Below, piece after piece: positions 23,800-34,931 of a stretch of DNA of 64,000 bases (its first letter is position 1; each line of letters starts with the position of its first letter). The notes under the pieces were generated by a model. It did not search any database, had not been told where the DNA came from, and saw only the letters and a list, made by a program, of their open reading frames with translations. The DNA comes from Poa pratensis. Its lineage: Eukaryota > Streptophyta > Magnoliopsida > Poales > Poaceae. Both the position numbers and the translations under genes were made by a program. Where the stretch lies: the NCBI GenBank assembly GCA_947311845.1, contig CAMZMU010000063.1, positions 53,418,064 through 53,482,063 on the forward strand. The letters run 5' to 3'.

Positions 23800-23876
23800 C
23801 TCCGTCTGATCCTAAATAATTGACGTGAAATATGACCTAAGCCTGTACAAGTTTGTTAATAGCTTGGATCGGGGAG
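23800..23876. mobile_element. Short Stowaway-like MITE
   Basis: A 77-bp element has ends CTCCGTCTGATCC and GGATCGGGGAG, imperfect inverted repeats, with TA on both sides. The motif is the usual grass Stowaway end with a few changes. The interior is too short for anything else. Confidence 0.7.
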
Positions 23877-23878
23877 TA

Positions 23879-25070
23879 AGATGTTTGCGAATCTTCTATT
23901 CTAATGCTTGAGATGTATTGTGTCAAACATTGTTTGCGCTTATGTAATTCATAAATCGAGATGTTGGTAAACATGACAAGCGTGCTTATAATTAAAAATT
24001 ATAATGTCTGGATTTTTTACAACCTGCATAGCATCTTTAGCAGATTGATCTTATCATTGTTCACACAAGAACCTTGCAGTCCACATGTGTTTCTTTTTCA
24101 AAAGCCTTTGATACTAAAACAGGTAGACATCTATGAAATACCATGCATGAAGCTAGACTAACTAGCAAAATAGGAGAATATAGATCTGAAATACATTTAC
24201 CATGCTTCACTATGAAAATTTGTTCTCGCGAGATTGTACAGAGTTGCCATAGCTCAATTCCAAAATATTTCATGTTAGATCAATGATAGATATTATCAGT
24301 TTAGAATAGTTTTATATGTCATATTACTACATTAAGGTTACATACATATAGAAGATACTTATGGTGTTTTAGTCGTCCAGACCAGCCACCTTGGTGTTTT
24401 AGTTTCATATCCTTATGTATCATATAGCTGCGTCAAAGAAAGCCTGAACTATGATAGTGTTATGTTATGTACTGTATTCAGTTACTGCTCTATACGTGTC
24501 AAATATTTGATATGACAGTAATCTCTACATTATATTGTCATTTCAGCAATTTTTCTTTGCATCTTTGTTCACTTGTATTCTTGTTAATTATATCTGTTCA
24601 TACATATCAAAAGAATTTATTGTAGTAAATCCAACAAAAGCTATAATGAAAGATATCTACACACTGTTAACAAAATTTAAGCCGCATGCCACTGTGAACA
24701 AAATCATTTGTGGTTGTATTTTTATATACTGGTCAAAGTAATTAGATTCAAGTTAACAGAAAATAAAACTAAAATGACAGATCATTGGATTGTGCAGTAC
24801 TACTTAAGTTAAAACGGACTAATCCATGTACGAATATTTGAATGGACTACATGATCACCTTGAGATTTGGTTCTGAGACCAAATGGATCATGCGTTCACT
24901 TAATAGACACGCTAAATAAGCAATCACAAGTGACGATCATGTATACTAATTGATGTTCCATGTACCTTTCCCTTTTGAGCATATGTATGTTCAATTTAAG
25001 AAGGTTACTCGTGCCATATTGTTTCCATTAACGTGCATGACCATGTACCTAGAAAGTTCTACAGTTAGTC
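23879..25070. other. Unassigned AT-rich DNA
   Basis: No ORF with a domain, no repeat ends and no RNA gene recognised. A small dyad TTTGGTTCTGAGACCAAA is at about 24867. Confidence 0.45.
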
Positions 25071-25075
25071 CTCTA

Positions 25076-25297
25076 TGTAATGGGCCAGCCCAGTACCGCA
25101 CACACGCGTAGCGCTGGATGTTGTTTGGGGATCAGCCCCGCCACAGACACAGCGTTCAGTAACCAGCCCATACCACTCACACCCAAAACCCGGGCGTTGA
25201 GTGGAGGAAGGCTGTCCTTATAAGCCAGTGCTTGGCCTCCTCAACTAGCGAGGTGGGACTAAAGCATGTCACGCATCCAGCTTCTCGGGGCGTGACA
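25076..25297 (-). repeat. TRIM LTR (3' LTR in element orientation)
   Basis: 222 bp, starts TGTAATGGGCC and ends GGGGCGTGACA on the + strand. On the minus strand it contains CTTATAAGG, a plausible TATA box. Confidence 0.93.
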
Positions 25298-25339
25298 ATC
25301 TCCCCCCCCCCCCCCCTTCGGGGGCCGGGAGACGCCAGA

Positions 25340-25349
25340 TCTGATACCA
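25340..25349 (-). other. TRIM primer-binding site (tRNA-iMet)
   Basis: On the minus strand TGGTATCAGA begins one base after the 5' LTR. Ten bases match the usual plant initiator tRNA-Met primer site, after which the match ends. Confidence 0.85.
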
Positions 25350-25350
25350 C

Positions 25351-25572
25351 TGTAATGGGCCAGCCCAGTACCGCACACACGCGTAGCGTTGGATGTTGTT
25401 TGGGGATCAGCCCCGCCACAGACACAGCGTTCAGTAACCAGCCCATACCACTCACACCCAAAACCCGGGCGTTGAGTGGAGGAAGGCTGTCCTTATAAGC
25501 CAGTGCTTGGCCTCCTCAACTAGCGAGGTGGGACTAAAGCATGTCACGCATCCAGCTTCTCGGGGCGTGACA
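25351..25572 (-). repeat. TRIM LTR (5' LTR in element orientation)
   Basis: 222 bp, matching 25076-25297 with one substitution. It abuts the tRNA-Met primer-binding site at 25340-25349. Confidence 0.93.
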
Positions 25573-25577
25573 CTCTA

Positions 25578-26684
25578 TTCTCATTCGGCGTTTCGCTGCC
25601 ATCTGAATTTATAAAACGCACTGAGAAGTCCACATGTTATACTGTGGTGTTGTATTGTTCATTTGGCATTTGGCACCCAAGTGAGACAAGTATCAGTGTC
25701 TATCAAGGGAGAGAGAATTTGCGAATAATGGTAGACAAGGTGAACGTACAGAAGCTGACGAGCTATGCAGTACTATAGCACAGAGCAGTTAATTTCTACT
25801 ATGCGCAGGTTTTAAAATCATTTATCTGCGTTATAGCTCTGACTGCACTTCTGATCTCTTTTAACAGGTCCTGCATGCATGGCATTTGGTTGAACTGTCT
25901 CTTGTGCCGTCACAGTATGTTTTGTTCGTACAATTGGTGTGGTCTCCACGTCTCCCAAGTTTGTATTCTTATCTATGTTGCAGTGAAGGTAATCAATATC
26001 CTATTGTAGTTTCAAGTACGAAATCAGTGCATGACTCCCCAGTCTCATTAAAATTGATGGAATTAGGGGAATTAGTGATATTGCCAATTAGAAGAAAAAA
26101 ATCACAGACGGTATTTTTTTTTGGAAAATAGGGACACCCTTCTGATTTCTATTAGCGAAACTAATGAGTCTTTCTACAACTTAGAGAGCATATCAGGTGA
26201 GAACACTCGCACTGTGAGGATATCCTGACTGCCGGGTAGGGAGAGAAACATCACAACCGGCCGGCTGGACATAGATTGCTGCGAATTTCCAGATAGAGTA
26301 AGATCGAGAGCTATGCATATATCGCTTCCTAAAAGATTGTAAAAGTGCGTTAAACTGCCTTCAATCACCACGTTTTGAATAAAAAATAAGGCATATAAAT
26401 AATTCTTTCCCGTGAACATACTTATCTATTGGTGGAACATAATGCTTGGGTAATTGGTGCGAAATCAACTCCTCAGCCTCAGTGCTAGGGCAGCTTCTTC
26501 CTCGTGAATGACAGATGCATCATAGCTCCGTGCTGCGCGTCTCTGAGAGCACCGAGTAAAAGCGTATAATGCCATCATTGAAACATCCAGTGTGCGTGAT
26601 ACTCTAGCCATGCATCGTCTTACATATTTGTCTTGAGCGAGGTCACCCGACCTCTAATAACTGTAAACCTTGTATATCCCTCAG
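25578..26684. other. Unassigned DNA
   Basis: No gene recognised. A T run at about 26115 followed by a short GC-balanced block to 26430 might be a decayed antisense retroposon, but no duplication flanks it. Confidence 0.4.
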
Positions 26685-26709
26685 TCTTATATTTTGATAC
26701 GGAGGGAGT
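26683..26709. mobile_element. Stowaway MITE remnant (one end)
   Basis: GTCTTATATTTTGATACGGA followed by GGGAGTA is one terminal arm of a Stowaway element like that at 16831-16980. No matching opposite arm is present nearby, so it is a truncated copy. Confidence 0.6.
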
Positions 26710-28514
26710 ACATTTTACTGCTGGCTCAAGTAAATTTGAATTGACAGGAGAGCATGCATTGCATTGACATATGACGAGGAGAAGCTTTTGTGTATTTACT
26801 ACACAGTACAACCCATTGTCTCTATCTACAACATAAATCCGTGGCACACCGTACTTGATCCTAGACGTCCGAAATGAGCTAGCCGTGGGAAGGACCAACA
26901 TCTGTGCGACAGCTGCCCCAGCCTTTTGAGGCCGCGCGCATGCTAGCTCCAAGAAAACACACAAAAAGAGCTGCCGCGGCATGCATGAGCTGATCGCCGG
27001 CAGAGGCTCAAACTGCAAAAGGAAGGCAGTGGTGTGTACGCACAGTAGCTACCATCTAGTCCATGCCCAAGACAACTAGTCTCGGGCTCAGCCTAGCCGC
27101 AGCCTTGCTCCAGTTGCTACTACCTATCAACAGCTTTTTCATTTGCAGATGTGCCGGGTATGTATATAGTCATGCAAATAATAACTGATGGTAGTATAGT
27201 AGTATCCAGGCCAGTAATATGTCTCCAGGCTCGTAATTTTTGATCGTTTTGTCTGTTGATGAAACTTGGAAGCCTAAATCCGGCCCATGTCTTCCTTAAC
27301 AAAATTAGTTGCGGACCAGGAACGACGAACTGATGCAGTTGTTTGGAGCGCGTGATATATGCACAGTGTGCGTCCTGTGCTCATGTTTAGATTCGTCCAG
27401 ACAGTATTTTTCGTGACTTTATCACATGTCGACTAGCTCATGTACTAATTAATCCCCATCGTGATGTGACGCGAAGCAAGTAATTAAATTAGCTGCAGCC
27501 GCTGGCTTTGCCTCACGAAAGCCCGCTCGGCAGCACGATTTGTGTACGTAAATAATTTTAACTCTATACGGCGAGCACCATATCACATGCATGGCAAAGG
27601 CGAGCGATGGATGTACTTAAACCAGTCAACATGTGGCACTGGATGAAACACCTAGGCTGGTGTCCTTGATTACTTATTAGCTAATGAAACAAGGACGATC
27701 TGATGTGGCATGGATTTTAACTATCTCCTTGAAATTTAACGCGCGCCTGCCAGTTTAACTGCAGCCATGGATGGAGGGGGCAGGAGAGGCAGGAGGTGAC
27801 CAGAGAGAGAAGAAGCTGAGACGGTAGAGACAAAGTCGTATGGCAGATAAACAAAGCCCCATGCTGCTGCTGCAGCCGCTGCCATGGTTTGTCTGGACAG
27901 CATGCACAAGGAAGGCTGAGATGAGATGTGGATGTAGCGGCGATCGAGACGGCCGGGGAGATAGATTGATGGATAGAAGAAGCATCAGGCACAATGATAT
28001 GATGGCGCTTCCTCGTCACGCCGTGTGTGGAGTTGAGTTGGGATGGAGAAAGTTCAGAGCTTTCGCCGAATGCATGGGCGGATAACTGACTGGACTGGAG
28101 GAAGAGGCCGGCGAGATCTCTGAATTGTTTTTGACCCCCGGCCCGAAACTACTGAAAACGACGGCTCAGCAGAAAGAGCGAGTTGGCCAACCCACTGTTC
28201 AAAGATGCCATCGATCCAACCATCAATTAGTTTGGCATAGCTGGAGTGGGGCCCACCCCTAAAAAGGCTAGCCTGGCCCTGACACGTGGGCCTGGTGCGC
28301 AATACTCCAGAAGACTGTGTGTGGTCCTCTGTAAAATTTTATGGTAGTAAAACGATAGAAAGATATATCAATGGCTCATCAGTTTTCATGTTTAAAAAAC
28401 GCTGCTTTTGGTTTAGTTCAAGAAAATTAGACAGGTTTCAGGTTTATAGTACAAATTAATGGCTTTTCCCACTACCTAGTATATAGGCCTCTTATCAGTT
28501 TGCTATGTTCCACA
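26710..28514. other. Unassigned DNA
   Basis: Alternating AT-rich and moderately GC-rich sequence. Several 60-130 codon frames exist on both strands around 27717-28302 but overlap each other and contain no domain. No splice-consistent gene model could be supported. Confidence 0.4.
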
Positions 28515-28682
28515 CGGGGCGGATCTAGAGAAAGTATCTTTCATAGGGAGCAAAATAATTCAGATAGCAATTGTTTTGTTAAGTTGAGCAAATTTATTAT
28601 TTTTTCATAATTTAAATCATTTGTAAAAATTGTCTAGGAGACCTAGGGCCACATTAATCTCTTTCGACCAGCGCTGATTCCA
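28515..28682. mobile_element. Possible decayed hAT-like MITE
   Basis: CGGGGCGGATCTAGAGAAAG followed by an A/T-rich body and CCTAGGGCCACATTAATC resembles the common grass non-autonomous element with GGGGCGGA-type ends. The right end is too diverged to show a clear inverted repeat or duplication. Confidence 0.3.
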
Positions 28683-29919
28683 GATCCAAAACCCGGTGAA
28701 TAGTCAATTGGTCCTTGGGTACCTAGTGATGGAATGTAGGTTGCCTTTTACCTGGCTAAAACTTCCTCAAGATATGTCCTTTCTGATACTGTTGTTACAG
28801 TTTGTGTGGATTGGCTACGCCATTCCATCAGTTCATACTTCTGATTGAGTTTGTTAGTGCATGACACTTGACAATTGTAACACCTTGATTATCGACCCTA
28901 GGCCTACCTGAAATATCATAATAAACTTAGTTTTTTTTTAGAAGTTTATGATTTGTGGGAAAACAATGACTCGTTTTTTTGGATCCATAAAATTTTAATT
29001 ACCCACGCACTACAAATTGACAGGCTGATTCCTTAACCACTTCGTCCTTGAATGTATTTTGGGTCAATCCCAAAAGAGGGGCCTTCTATGGAGAGGAGAG
29101 GAGGGTTTCTCAGATCAAAATGGGGCCTTCTATGCTTATCAAGTAACAGTTATGTTTCTGTTTTTTTTTTTTGAAACTACAATTATGTTTATGTTTGATT
29201 ACAATACATAAGAGTTAGCTGAACATGTAAAACTTCGAAATGTATAACCAGTCCGGTGTTCTATATGCAGTTTTTACTTTTTTTTTTACGTGAATATGCA
29301 ATGCACTTGTATGCTGCACCTCTGATGACCTCATGAAAAGGTGACCTGATTTCGGTATTTTGCGGAAGCAATGCACGCAGCAGGCTGCAGGAGATGTAGC
29401 AATGTTAAGCACTTGCACATGCACAGTGGCGCGCGCAGGTACGTGGGCCGGCCTGTTCCGAAGGCGAAGCCATGCATGGCATGCGATGGCAGGCCACAGG
29501 GTTTACGTGGTAGCGGCAGGCAGGTACGCCGCTGGGGGGCCAGGTGAGATGCCGCGGTAAGGGAGATGGGCGGAGGCGTTGCATGCAGCATGCATGATGC
29601 ATGCGCCGCTGCTTTCATCAACAGGCCCCTTCACCGCCCCCCGGCATCGATCCCGTCTTCGAGCTTGCGCTGTGTCGGTTGGCCGCCCCTACCACCGGCC
29701 AGGCTGCTGCAGTCTTTTTGGGCGCCGCTTCGGATGAGGTCGACATGGCACCGCGCTGGATTAATAATCCAGTCTCTCTGATGGTTTTCTTAACAAAAAA
29801 AAGTCACTCTGATGGTTTGGGTAGGATTTAACTATGATTAATGACTGGTGCTTGTGCAAGTTGGAAGCCCAACACATTCTGAAATCTTAAAAACCTATTC
29901 TCCCGGTTGCGTATAAGAA
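28683..29919. other. Unassigned DNA with a GC-rich patch
   Basis: The patch at 29400-29760 is CpG-rich with short frames on both strands but no domain. It includes a dense CATGCA cluster at 29581-29606. Confidence 0.4.
29581..29606. promoter_or_regulatory. Cluster of RY-type CATGCA words
   Basis: Overlapping GCATGC, CATGCA and TGCATG words are packed within 26 bp. RY elements are known binding sites of the ABI3/FUS3 class of B3 proteins. No gene start is recognised nearby, so a regulatory role is only a possibility. Confidence 0.3.
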
Positions 29920-30730
29920 GTCCCACATTAAGAGTTAGAGCAGTTTATAGGGTGAGCCCTTCTACTCACACTAAGTGAGTGAGAATAGGATGAGTTCACG
30001 CGCTCCTTCGCTGGCCGCCACGCCACGCATGTCGTGTCGCAGATCTTTCAAAAAAAACGAGATCTAACTCGATTCAAAACGCTTCACATCGTTTTTTTTT
30101 GCTGCTGCACCACTATGTGTGTATGTGTTAACAGGTATGTGCATGCTTGACACATGCACTATTTTTTCCCACCGCGTGGTGCTTGCGTTCTATTCATCCC
30201 AGGCTATAGAGAACCACATAAACGGACCAACAACTAACCCAGACAACATTGCTTTATGTCTCCATTGCGTCGGTTCTTGTGCTGCTCTCAGACTTTTCCA
30301 TCCCGGCGACCGCGTCCACGACCATCCGGGAGAGTAGGCATCGGAAACCCCGTCCTTCCAGATCCAGCAACGGGGAAGGCCGATAAGATTTTTTGGGGAG
30401 CGTCTCAGAGCGACTGCTTGCTTTTGTTCGACTACAGTTGCGTCGACCGTTCGACTATTTCCTCATCACCGCCATTTTCGACGGCAAAAACAACGCTGTG
30501 GTGGGGACCTTCCCGTCCACACGTATGTGTTAGTTCTCTTTCTGTTTGCACAAGTATTGGCATGTATGTAGATCAGCGACATCTGTCTAGTTTTCCTTAT
30601 CTGATTAGATCTACCAGAGCATATGCGATGTTGTATTCGCTAATTAATCTGAAGCGGAAATTGCGTTCAAGCCGCTCCCACTCGGGCTTCCGGTGTTGTT
30701 ATTGGATCCTGAAGGAGACCTTGTAGGGAA
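29920..30730 (+). other. Possible LTR-like remnant of a Copia-type element
   Basis: The block AAGAAGTCCCACATTAAGAG with a following leader-like C/G-rich stretch and GATTAGATCT near 30604 has the style of Triticeae Copia LTRs. No second copy, primer site or target duplication was seen, so this is weak. Confidence 0.22.
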
Positions 30731-30760
30731 AAAACAAACGACCAATACTCTTCTAAACTA

Positions 30761-30898
30761 CTTCCACCATGTTGTTTTAGATATTGAAATGTCGATTTCA
30801 TATAAATTAAAATGAGTGAATATACACAATAAAACACGTCTAGATACATACGAATCTAGAAAAATAATAAAAAATCTTATATTTAAGAATGGAGAGAG
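30761..30898. mobile_element. Degenerate Stowaway MITE
   Basis: The right end CTTATATTTAAGAATGGAGA followed by GAG and TA, together with the interior AAAATGAGTGAATATACACA and ACACGTCTAGATACATACG, follows the common grass Stowaway consensus. The left end CTTCCACCATGTTG is altered. TA flanks both sides. Confidence 0.7.
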
Positions 30899-30900
30899 TA

Positions 30901-31489
30901 GGCCGGTCGAGACGTTGACACAACTAATGAAAAGGATGTGGCTCGAGGTCGCAAAAGGCAATGCCCGCTGCTGATGTTCTCCATCCTAGAGCTACAAGTC
31001 CAATCTTTTCTGTGGCCGGCATTTTGTTGTCTCTAATTGGAAAAAACGGTTTAGCTTGAAATGTTTTCTCCATGAAAAAATACAATGCACAAAAATAAAT
31101 GAAACGGAGTACAGTGAGTGACCTATGGACACATGACGACCCCTAAAAAGAAAAAGACACATGACAACCTTTTACACAATTGGCCCGCATAGTCGTTGGG
31201 TTGAACACTGGATATAAGTTGTACTGTTCTCTGGAACTAGTGAACAGGCCCGTGCCAATTTACAATATGTGCTTCTTTGCACATGAAGTGAGTGGACCGC
31301 CAAATGCGCCGCTGAAAGTGATTCTCTGCTAGGCTGGCCCATATCGGCGGATTTACCTTTTTTAATTTTTTTATTTTTTCTCCAATGTTTCTTTTCTTTT
31401 CTTTTTGTTTGCCTTTTTCTGTTCCGTTTCATTTTTAAATTTATTTTCTGTTTTTTTTCTTTTTTTCCTTTATGAGTTTTGAAAAATGT
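30901..31489. other. Unassigned DNA
   Basis: No gene. A T-rich low-complexity tract with CTTTT words lies at 31355-31480. Confidence 0.4.
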
Positions 31490-31750
31490 TTGTTTTCAAA
31501 AAAAATCAAATGCAAAAATTGTTTAAATCTAAAAATTGTTTAAATTTGAAAAGTGTTCACATAAAGAAATTATTCATTTCAAAAAATGTTCAAATTGAAA
31601 AATGTTTAGATTTAAAATTCGTTCCAATTTGAAAATTATTCACATTCAAAAATTGTTCATTTTTAAAATGTTTAAATTTGAAAATTGTTCAAATTTCAAA
31701 ATTGTTCACATTTGAAGTTTGTTCAGATTTAGAAAACATTCAGTTTTTAA
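31490..31750. repeat. Degenerate tandem array of A/T-rich words
   Basis: About a dozen loosely spaced copies (15-25 bp apart) of AAAATTGTTCAAATTTG-like words. The array is a common feature of some Triticeae DNA transposons. No ends could be assigned here. Confidence 0.6.
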
Positions 31751-32519
31751 ACATAAAAAGAAAAATAGGTACCTTTTATTGGGCCGCTTCAAAGCGGCCC
31801 ATGAAGCATTGCTTCAGGCGGCGGAAGCCTTCCACACCGCACTGAAGCTATATGTAGGATCTCCCGAATGGACCTATTCTCTACCAGCCTAGTAGCGGTT
31901 GTCCTAGTAGACCCTTCAATATGACAACACAGCCCACGGAATGTAAAATGGAGCCCGAGATCCAGGAAGTCTTAAAAAAAACACTTGTAAGATGCAAAAT
32001 TTCCAAAATAAAATCATAAGTGTAGATCCATAAATGTGATTACAATTTTTTATTATTCTAACTACACAACAATGACAAATTTGTTCACCGCACCCAGATC
32101 CATAAATTTGTCATTTTTTCTCGGCCTAAATACAATGAATTTTGGATTAGTTTTCATAGATTCTACAATTATCTATATCCAACATTTATTTTTCGAATTT
32201 ATCCAAACTTTTCGTTGCCAATTTTGAACTTCTCAAAAAACAAGCTCGTAGAAGCTCGGCCTCCAAAAAGCACGCGGTGGGTTGTGAGTGTAATGTTTTG
32301 GCACCCGGGCTCCTTGAAGCCCGGTATTATCAAAAAGGAAAAAACAATGATATTTGGATGTGTCCACAAATTCTGCTTTTTTATGTACATGGATACAAAT
32401 TATACATATCTGCAAAGTTTCGCTACAAAAACATTTTAGGCTACACAAAAATCACAATTTTTTTATCAAAAGGAAACAAACTCGATTTGTTTTGAAGCGG
32501 TCATCGGGGGGAGAGAGAA
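31751..32519. other. Unassigned DNA with small dyads
   Basis: Contains GGGCCGCTTCAAAGCGGCCC (31783-31802), a perfect 20-bp palindrome, and GGGCTCCTTGAAGCCC (about 32308). No coding signal. It may be the rest of the element holding the A/T array. Confidence 0.4.
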
Positions 32520-32566
32520 TCCCCACCTGAATTCCATTGCATCAAACGAGTCTTCAAGAGTGCAAA

Positions 32567-33544
32567 TTAGGCGAGAGAGATTACATCAGAGAGGTGGTCT
32601 CTCCATCTAAGAATGGAGGCTAACTTAATGGGGTCCTTAATGCGGTGAGCCCATAGGGTAACATTGTCTCTTGTGTTCTCGATGGTTACCCTGGCTGTCA
32701 GGTTTAGCTGCCTGAAAATTAGTGCGTTCCTGGAGTCCCAAATCTTCCAGAGCGCAAATATCAGCGTGAAGGGCCACATGTCAGCTGAGAGGGTATGTTG
32801 CTTGTTGGTAATCCAAAGGTCATCTGAGGAGAAGGCGAGAGGAGGCAGTCCAAGAGCTGTCCAAACTTGCACCACGGTCGGGCATCGGAAGAGCAGGTGG
32901 TCTCAATCCTCCACCTCGAACAGGCAGCGACGACACTTGTTGGATTCGAAGATGTGCTTGTGGAAGAGGTTTTTCCTCGTGTCCAGTCTGTCGAGGTGGA
33001 GGAGCCGAGCGAAGACGCGGGTTTGCTGTGGGACGCCTGATCTCCAGATCGGCGTTGCGGCATCACATAGAAGGTGGTGGTGCATCTGCTTGTAGGCTAC
33101 TCCGGTGGAGAACTGTTCTCCGCTCAGCATAGTTCTTTGATCCTGCAGCTCTGACAATGCGAAGTCCTGCAAAAGATCAGAAAGCGACTCGAGTTCCAGC
33201 TCAGCTGCAAGGGTTAGCCTGTTACGCAGGTTGTTTTCAATCCCATCGTTCAACACTTTGGAAACAAGGGCTTTTTGTTTGGTATGTCGGGAGTAGTGGG
33301 TTGGCTAAATAGTTGATAGTGGCTCAGTGGTTATCCATCTGTCATCCCAGAAGAAAGTGGAGTGTCCGTTGTGGACTTGGCATTGTGTTAGCTGCGAAAG
33401 CATTGGCATAAATTTAGTGAGTAGGATGGTGAGGTAGGATTGGTTTTGGTATGGTGTATGGTGGCATGGTTTCCAAGGTAGGTCTTCTGTATGCAAGAAT
33501 TTATAGCCAAATTTCAACATAAGGCAAAGGTTTTGTAAGTGCAA
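32567..33544 (-). pseudogene. LINE zf-RVT region fragment
   Basis: Consecutive minus-strand frames encode VHNGHSTFFWDDRW, then FSTGVAYKQM, then PQQTRVFARLLHLDRLDTR and CRRCLFEVED, followed by a TGA stop within the zinc-binding block before HLLFRC. This is the Cys/His module at the C-terminus of plant LINE ORF2. The stop and frame changes show decay. Confidence 0.85.
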
Positions 33545-33578
33545 TTTTTTTTATTCCAAGACCTCCACAGTTTTTTTG

Positions 33579-34931
33579 ATTTTAAACAACAAAAGGTATA
33601 GAAAGCCCCCCGCGTCGCTCAGCTCTGGGAGACTCGGGCGGTGACTGAAACCCTAGCCACCGCGTCCTTCCCTCACCTCCTCCCTCGCCGCCACCGGAGG
33701 CACCCGCCGAAACACCGACACCGCTGCCAAGGACGATGGCGGCGGGGACTTTGCTGCTCCGCTGCTTCGGGTGGAGAGTTTCGGAATCTGGGGCGGCAGC
33801 CTCGGGCGAAGAGGGCGGCGTCGGCCCCGGCGGCGGGGGGACGTTTGTCGGTGCTGTGGATTTCATTCCTTGCCCGCGCGGGCAGTGAATGGGCGGTGGT
33901 GCGGGGTCACGGCGCGGGGCCGTCCCTGTCGGTTTCCTGGCGCCAGATCTGCAGCTGGCCGCTGCGTCTCACGCAAAATCCGATGGGGCAGGGGCCCTGT
34001 GCTGGGAGAAATCCTTGGCCAGCAGGGTGGCCACGCCGTCGACGATGTCCTGGACGCCGTTTTCCTCGTTGGAGGCGATGCCGAGGTACATCCCCTTCCC
34101 CTCCTCCCCTGTGCTCAGGTGAAAACCCTAGAGCCTCTACATTGGGCGGCGGTGGCGCTACGGCGTCGCGTACTTCTTGGAGGCGCTGTCTTGGGCTGCG
34201 GAATGGTGGTCGTTTGCGTGTGGTTCGCGGCGTGGTCGTGACGGCGTTTCTTGAGGCGGTGTGTGTCGTGGTGTGGTCGTGCTGCTCCTCTCTGCCTGCT
34301 TCGCTCGCCTGCTGCGGGTCCCTGCGTGTCGGTGGGACGGCGCCCTTGGTCCTGGGCGAGAGGGGAAAGGGACCCCTATCCGGCAGCAGCGTCCTGGCAG
34401 TTATGCTGAGCCAGCGGCTCGGGTGAGCCCTGACACTCCACGTCGGCATCATTGCCTTCTTCTTGTCGTATCTCCAGTGTGTGTCCTCGGCCTCAAGCTT
34501 GCGCCGGGCCTGGTTGTCGGTGCTGGTGGCGGCGCCTGTGGTAGCTCGCATGCAGTGTTTTCCTTGCTGGGTGCTCCCTCTGCAATTCTTCTGGTGGGCG
34601 CTTTGGTGCTCTAGGGTGAGCTTCTCTTCCTTCTGATGGTGCGGCGCCCGACGACCCAGGGCGATAAAATAGGGGTCTTCTTCGAAGGTGGAGGCGAAAG
34701 ACATGTCGACGATGAGCAGGAGGTAGACGAAGGCAGGGTCTCCCCTCATGGCTTGCTTGCTTCACGTCGTTCTCCGACACAGACCTTGCTCTGATGATGG
34801 TTTCGAATGCGTTGTAATTTTTTGTATCTTGTTGTTTTGTTGCCTGTAAGTTGTTCCTTTAGCATCATGTAAACTGCCGTTGTGGCTTTATTAGTTTAAA
34901 AAGCTGGTCACTTTGTGCCTTTGTTCTAAAA
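33579..34931 (+). mobile_element. Non-LTR retroposon inserted in the LINE, with long target duplication
   Basis: ACCTCCACAGTTTTTTTG (33561-33578) and ACCTCCACGGTTTTTTG (34932-34948) are near-identical and flank a 1353-bp insert. The insert begins with a GC-rich, CpG-rich 5' region and ends with a T-rich 3' part and AAAA. That is the layout of a LINE-mobilised transcript on the + strand. Overlapping frames up to 261 codons occur but show only Arg/Gly/Pro low complexity. It has the same general style as the retroposon at 18947-19803. Confidence 0.75.

Larger units (their letters stand above)
25076..25572 (-). mobile_element. Complete TRIM (terminal-repeat retrotransposon in miniature), 497 bp
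   Basis: Two 222-bp direct repeats (25076-25297 and 25351-25572) run TG...CA. By eye they differ at one position (GCGCTGG against GCGTTGG). The 5-bp target duplication CTCTA lies at 25071-25075 and 25573-25577. Read on the minus strand, the 53-bp interior starts with TGGTATCAGA one base after the LTR, which is the initiator tRNA-Met primer-binding site. It ends in a long G-run purine tract before the second LTR. There is no coding capacity. This is the minimal layout of an LTR retrotransposon, and its near-identical repeats indicate recent movement by enzymes supplied elsewhere. Confidence 0.95.

Noticed and set aside
25076..25572. Cassandra-type TRIM with 5S rRNA promoter in the LTR
   Set aside because: I looked for the 5S internal promoter in both orientations and found only weak partial resemblance; the primer site and size alone do not support Cassandra.
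31490..31750. CRISPR-like or satellite array
   Set aside because: Spacing and sequence of the A/T words are irregular; it is a decayed low-complexity tract typical of grass transposons.
33641..34749. 261- and 280-codon frames on opposite strands
   Set aside because: Mutually overlapping, low complexity, inside the retroposon at 33579-34931; no recognised domain.
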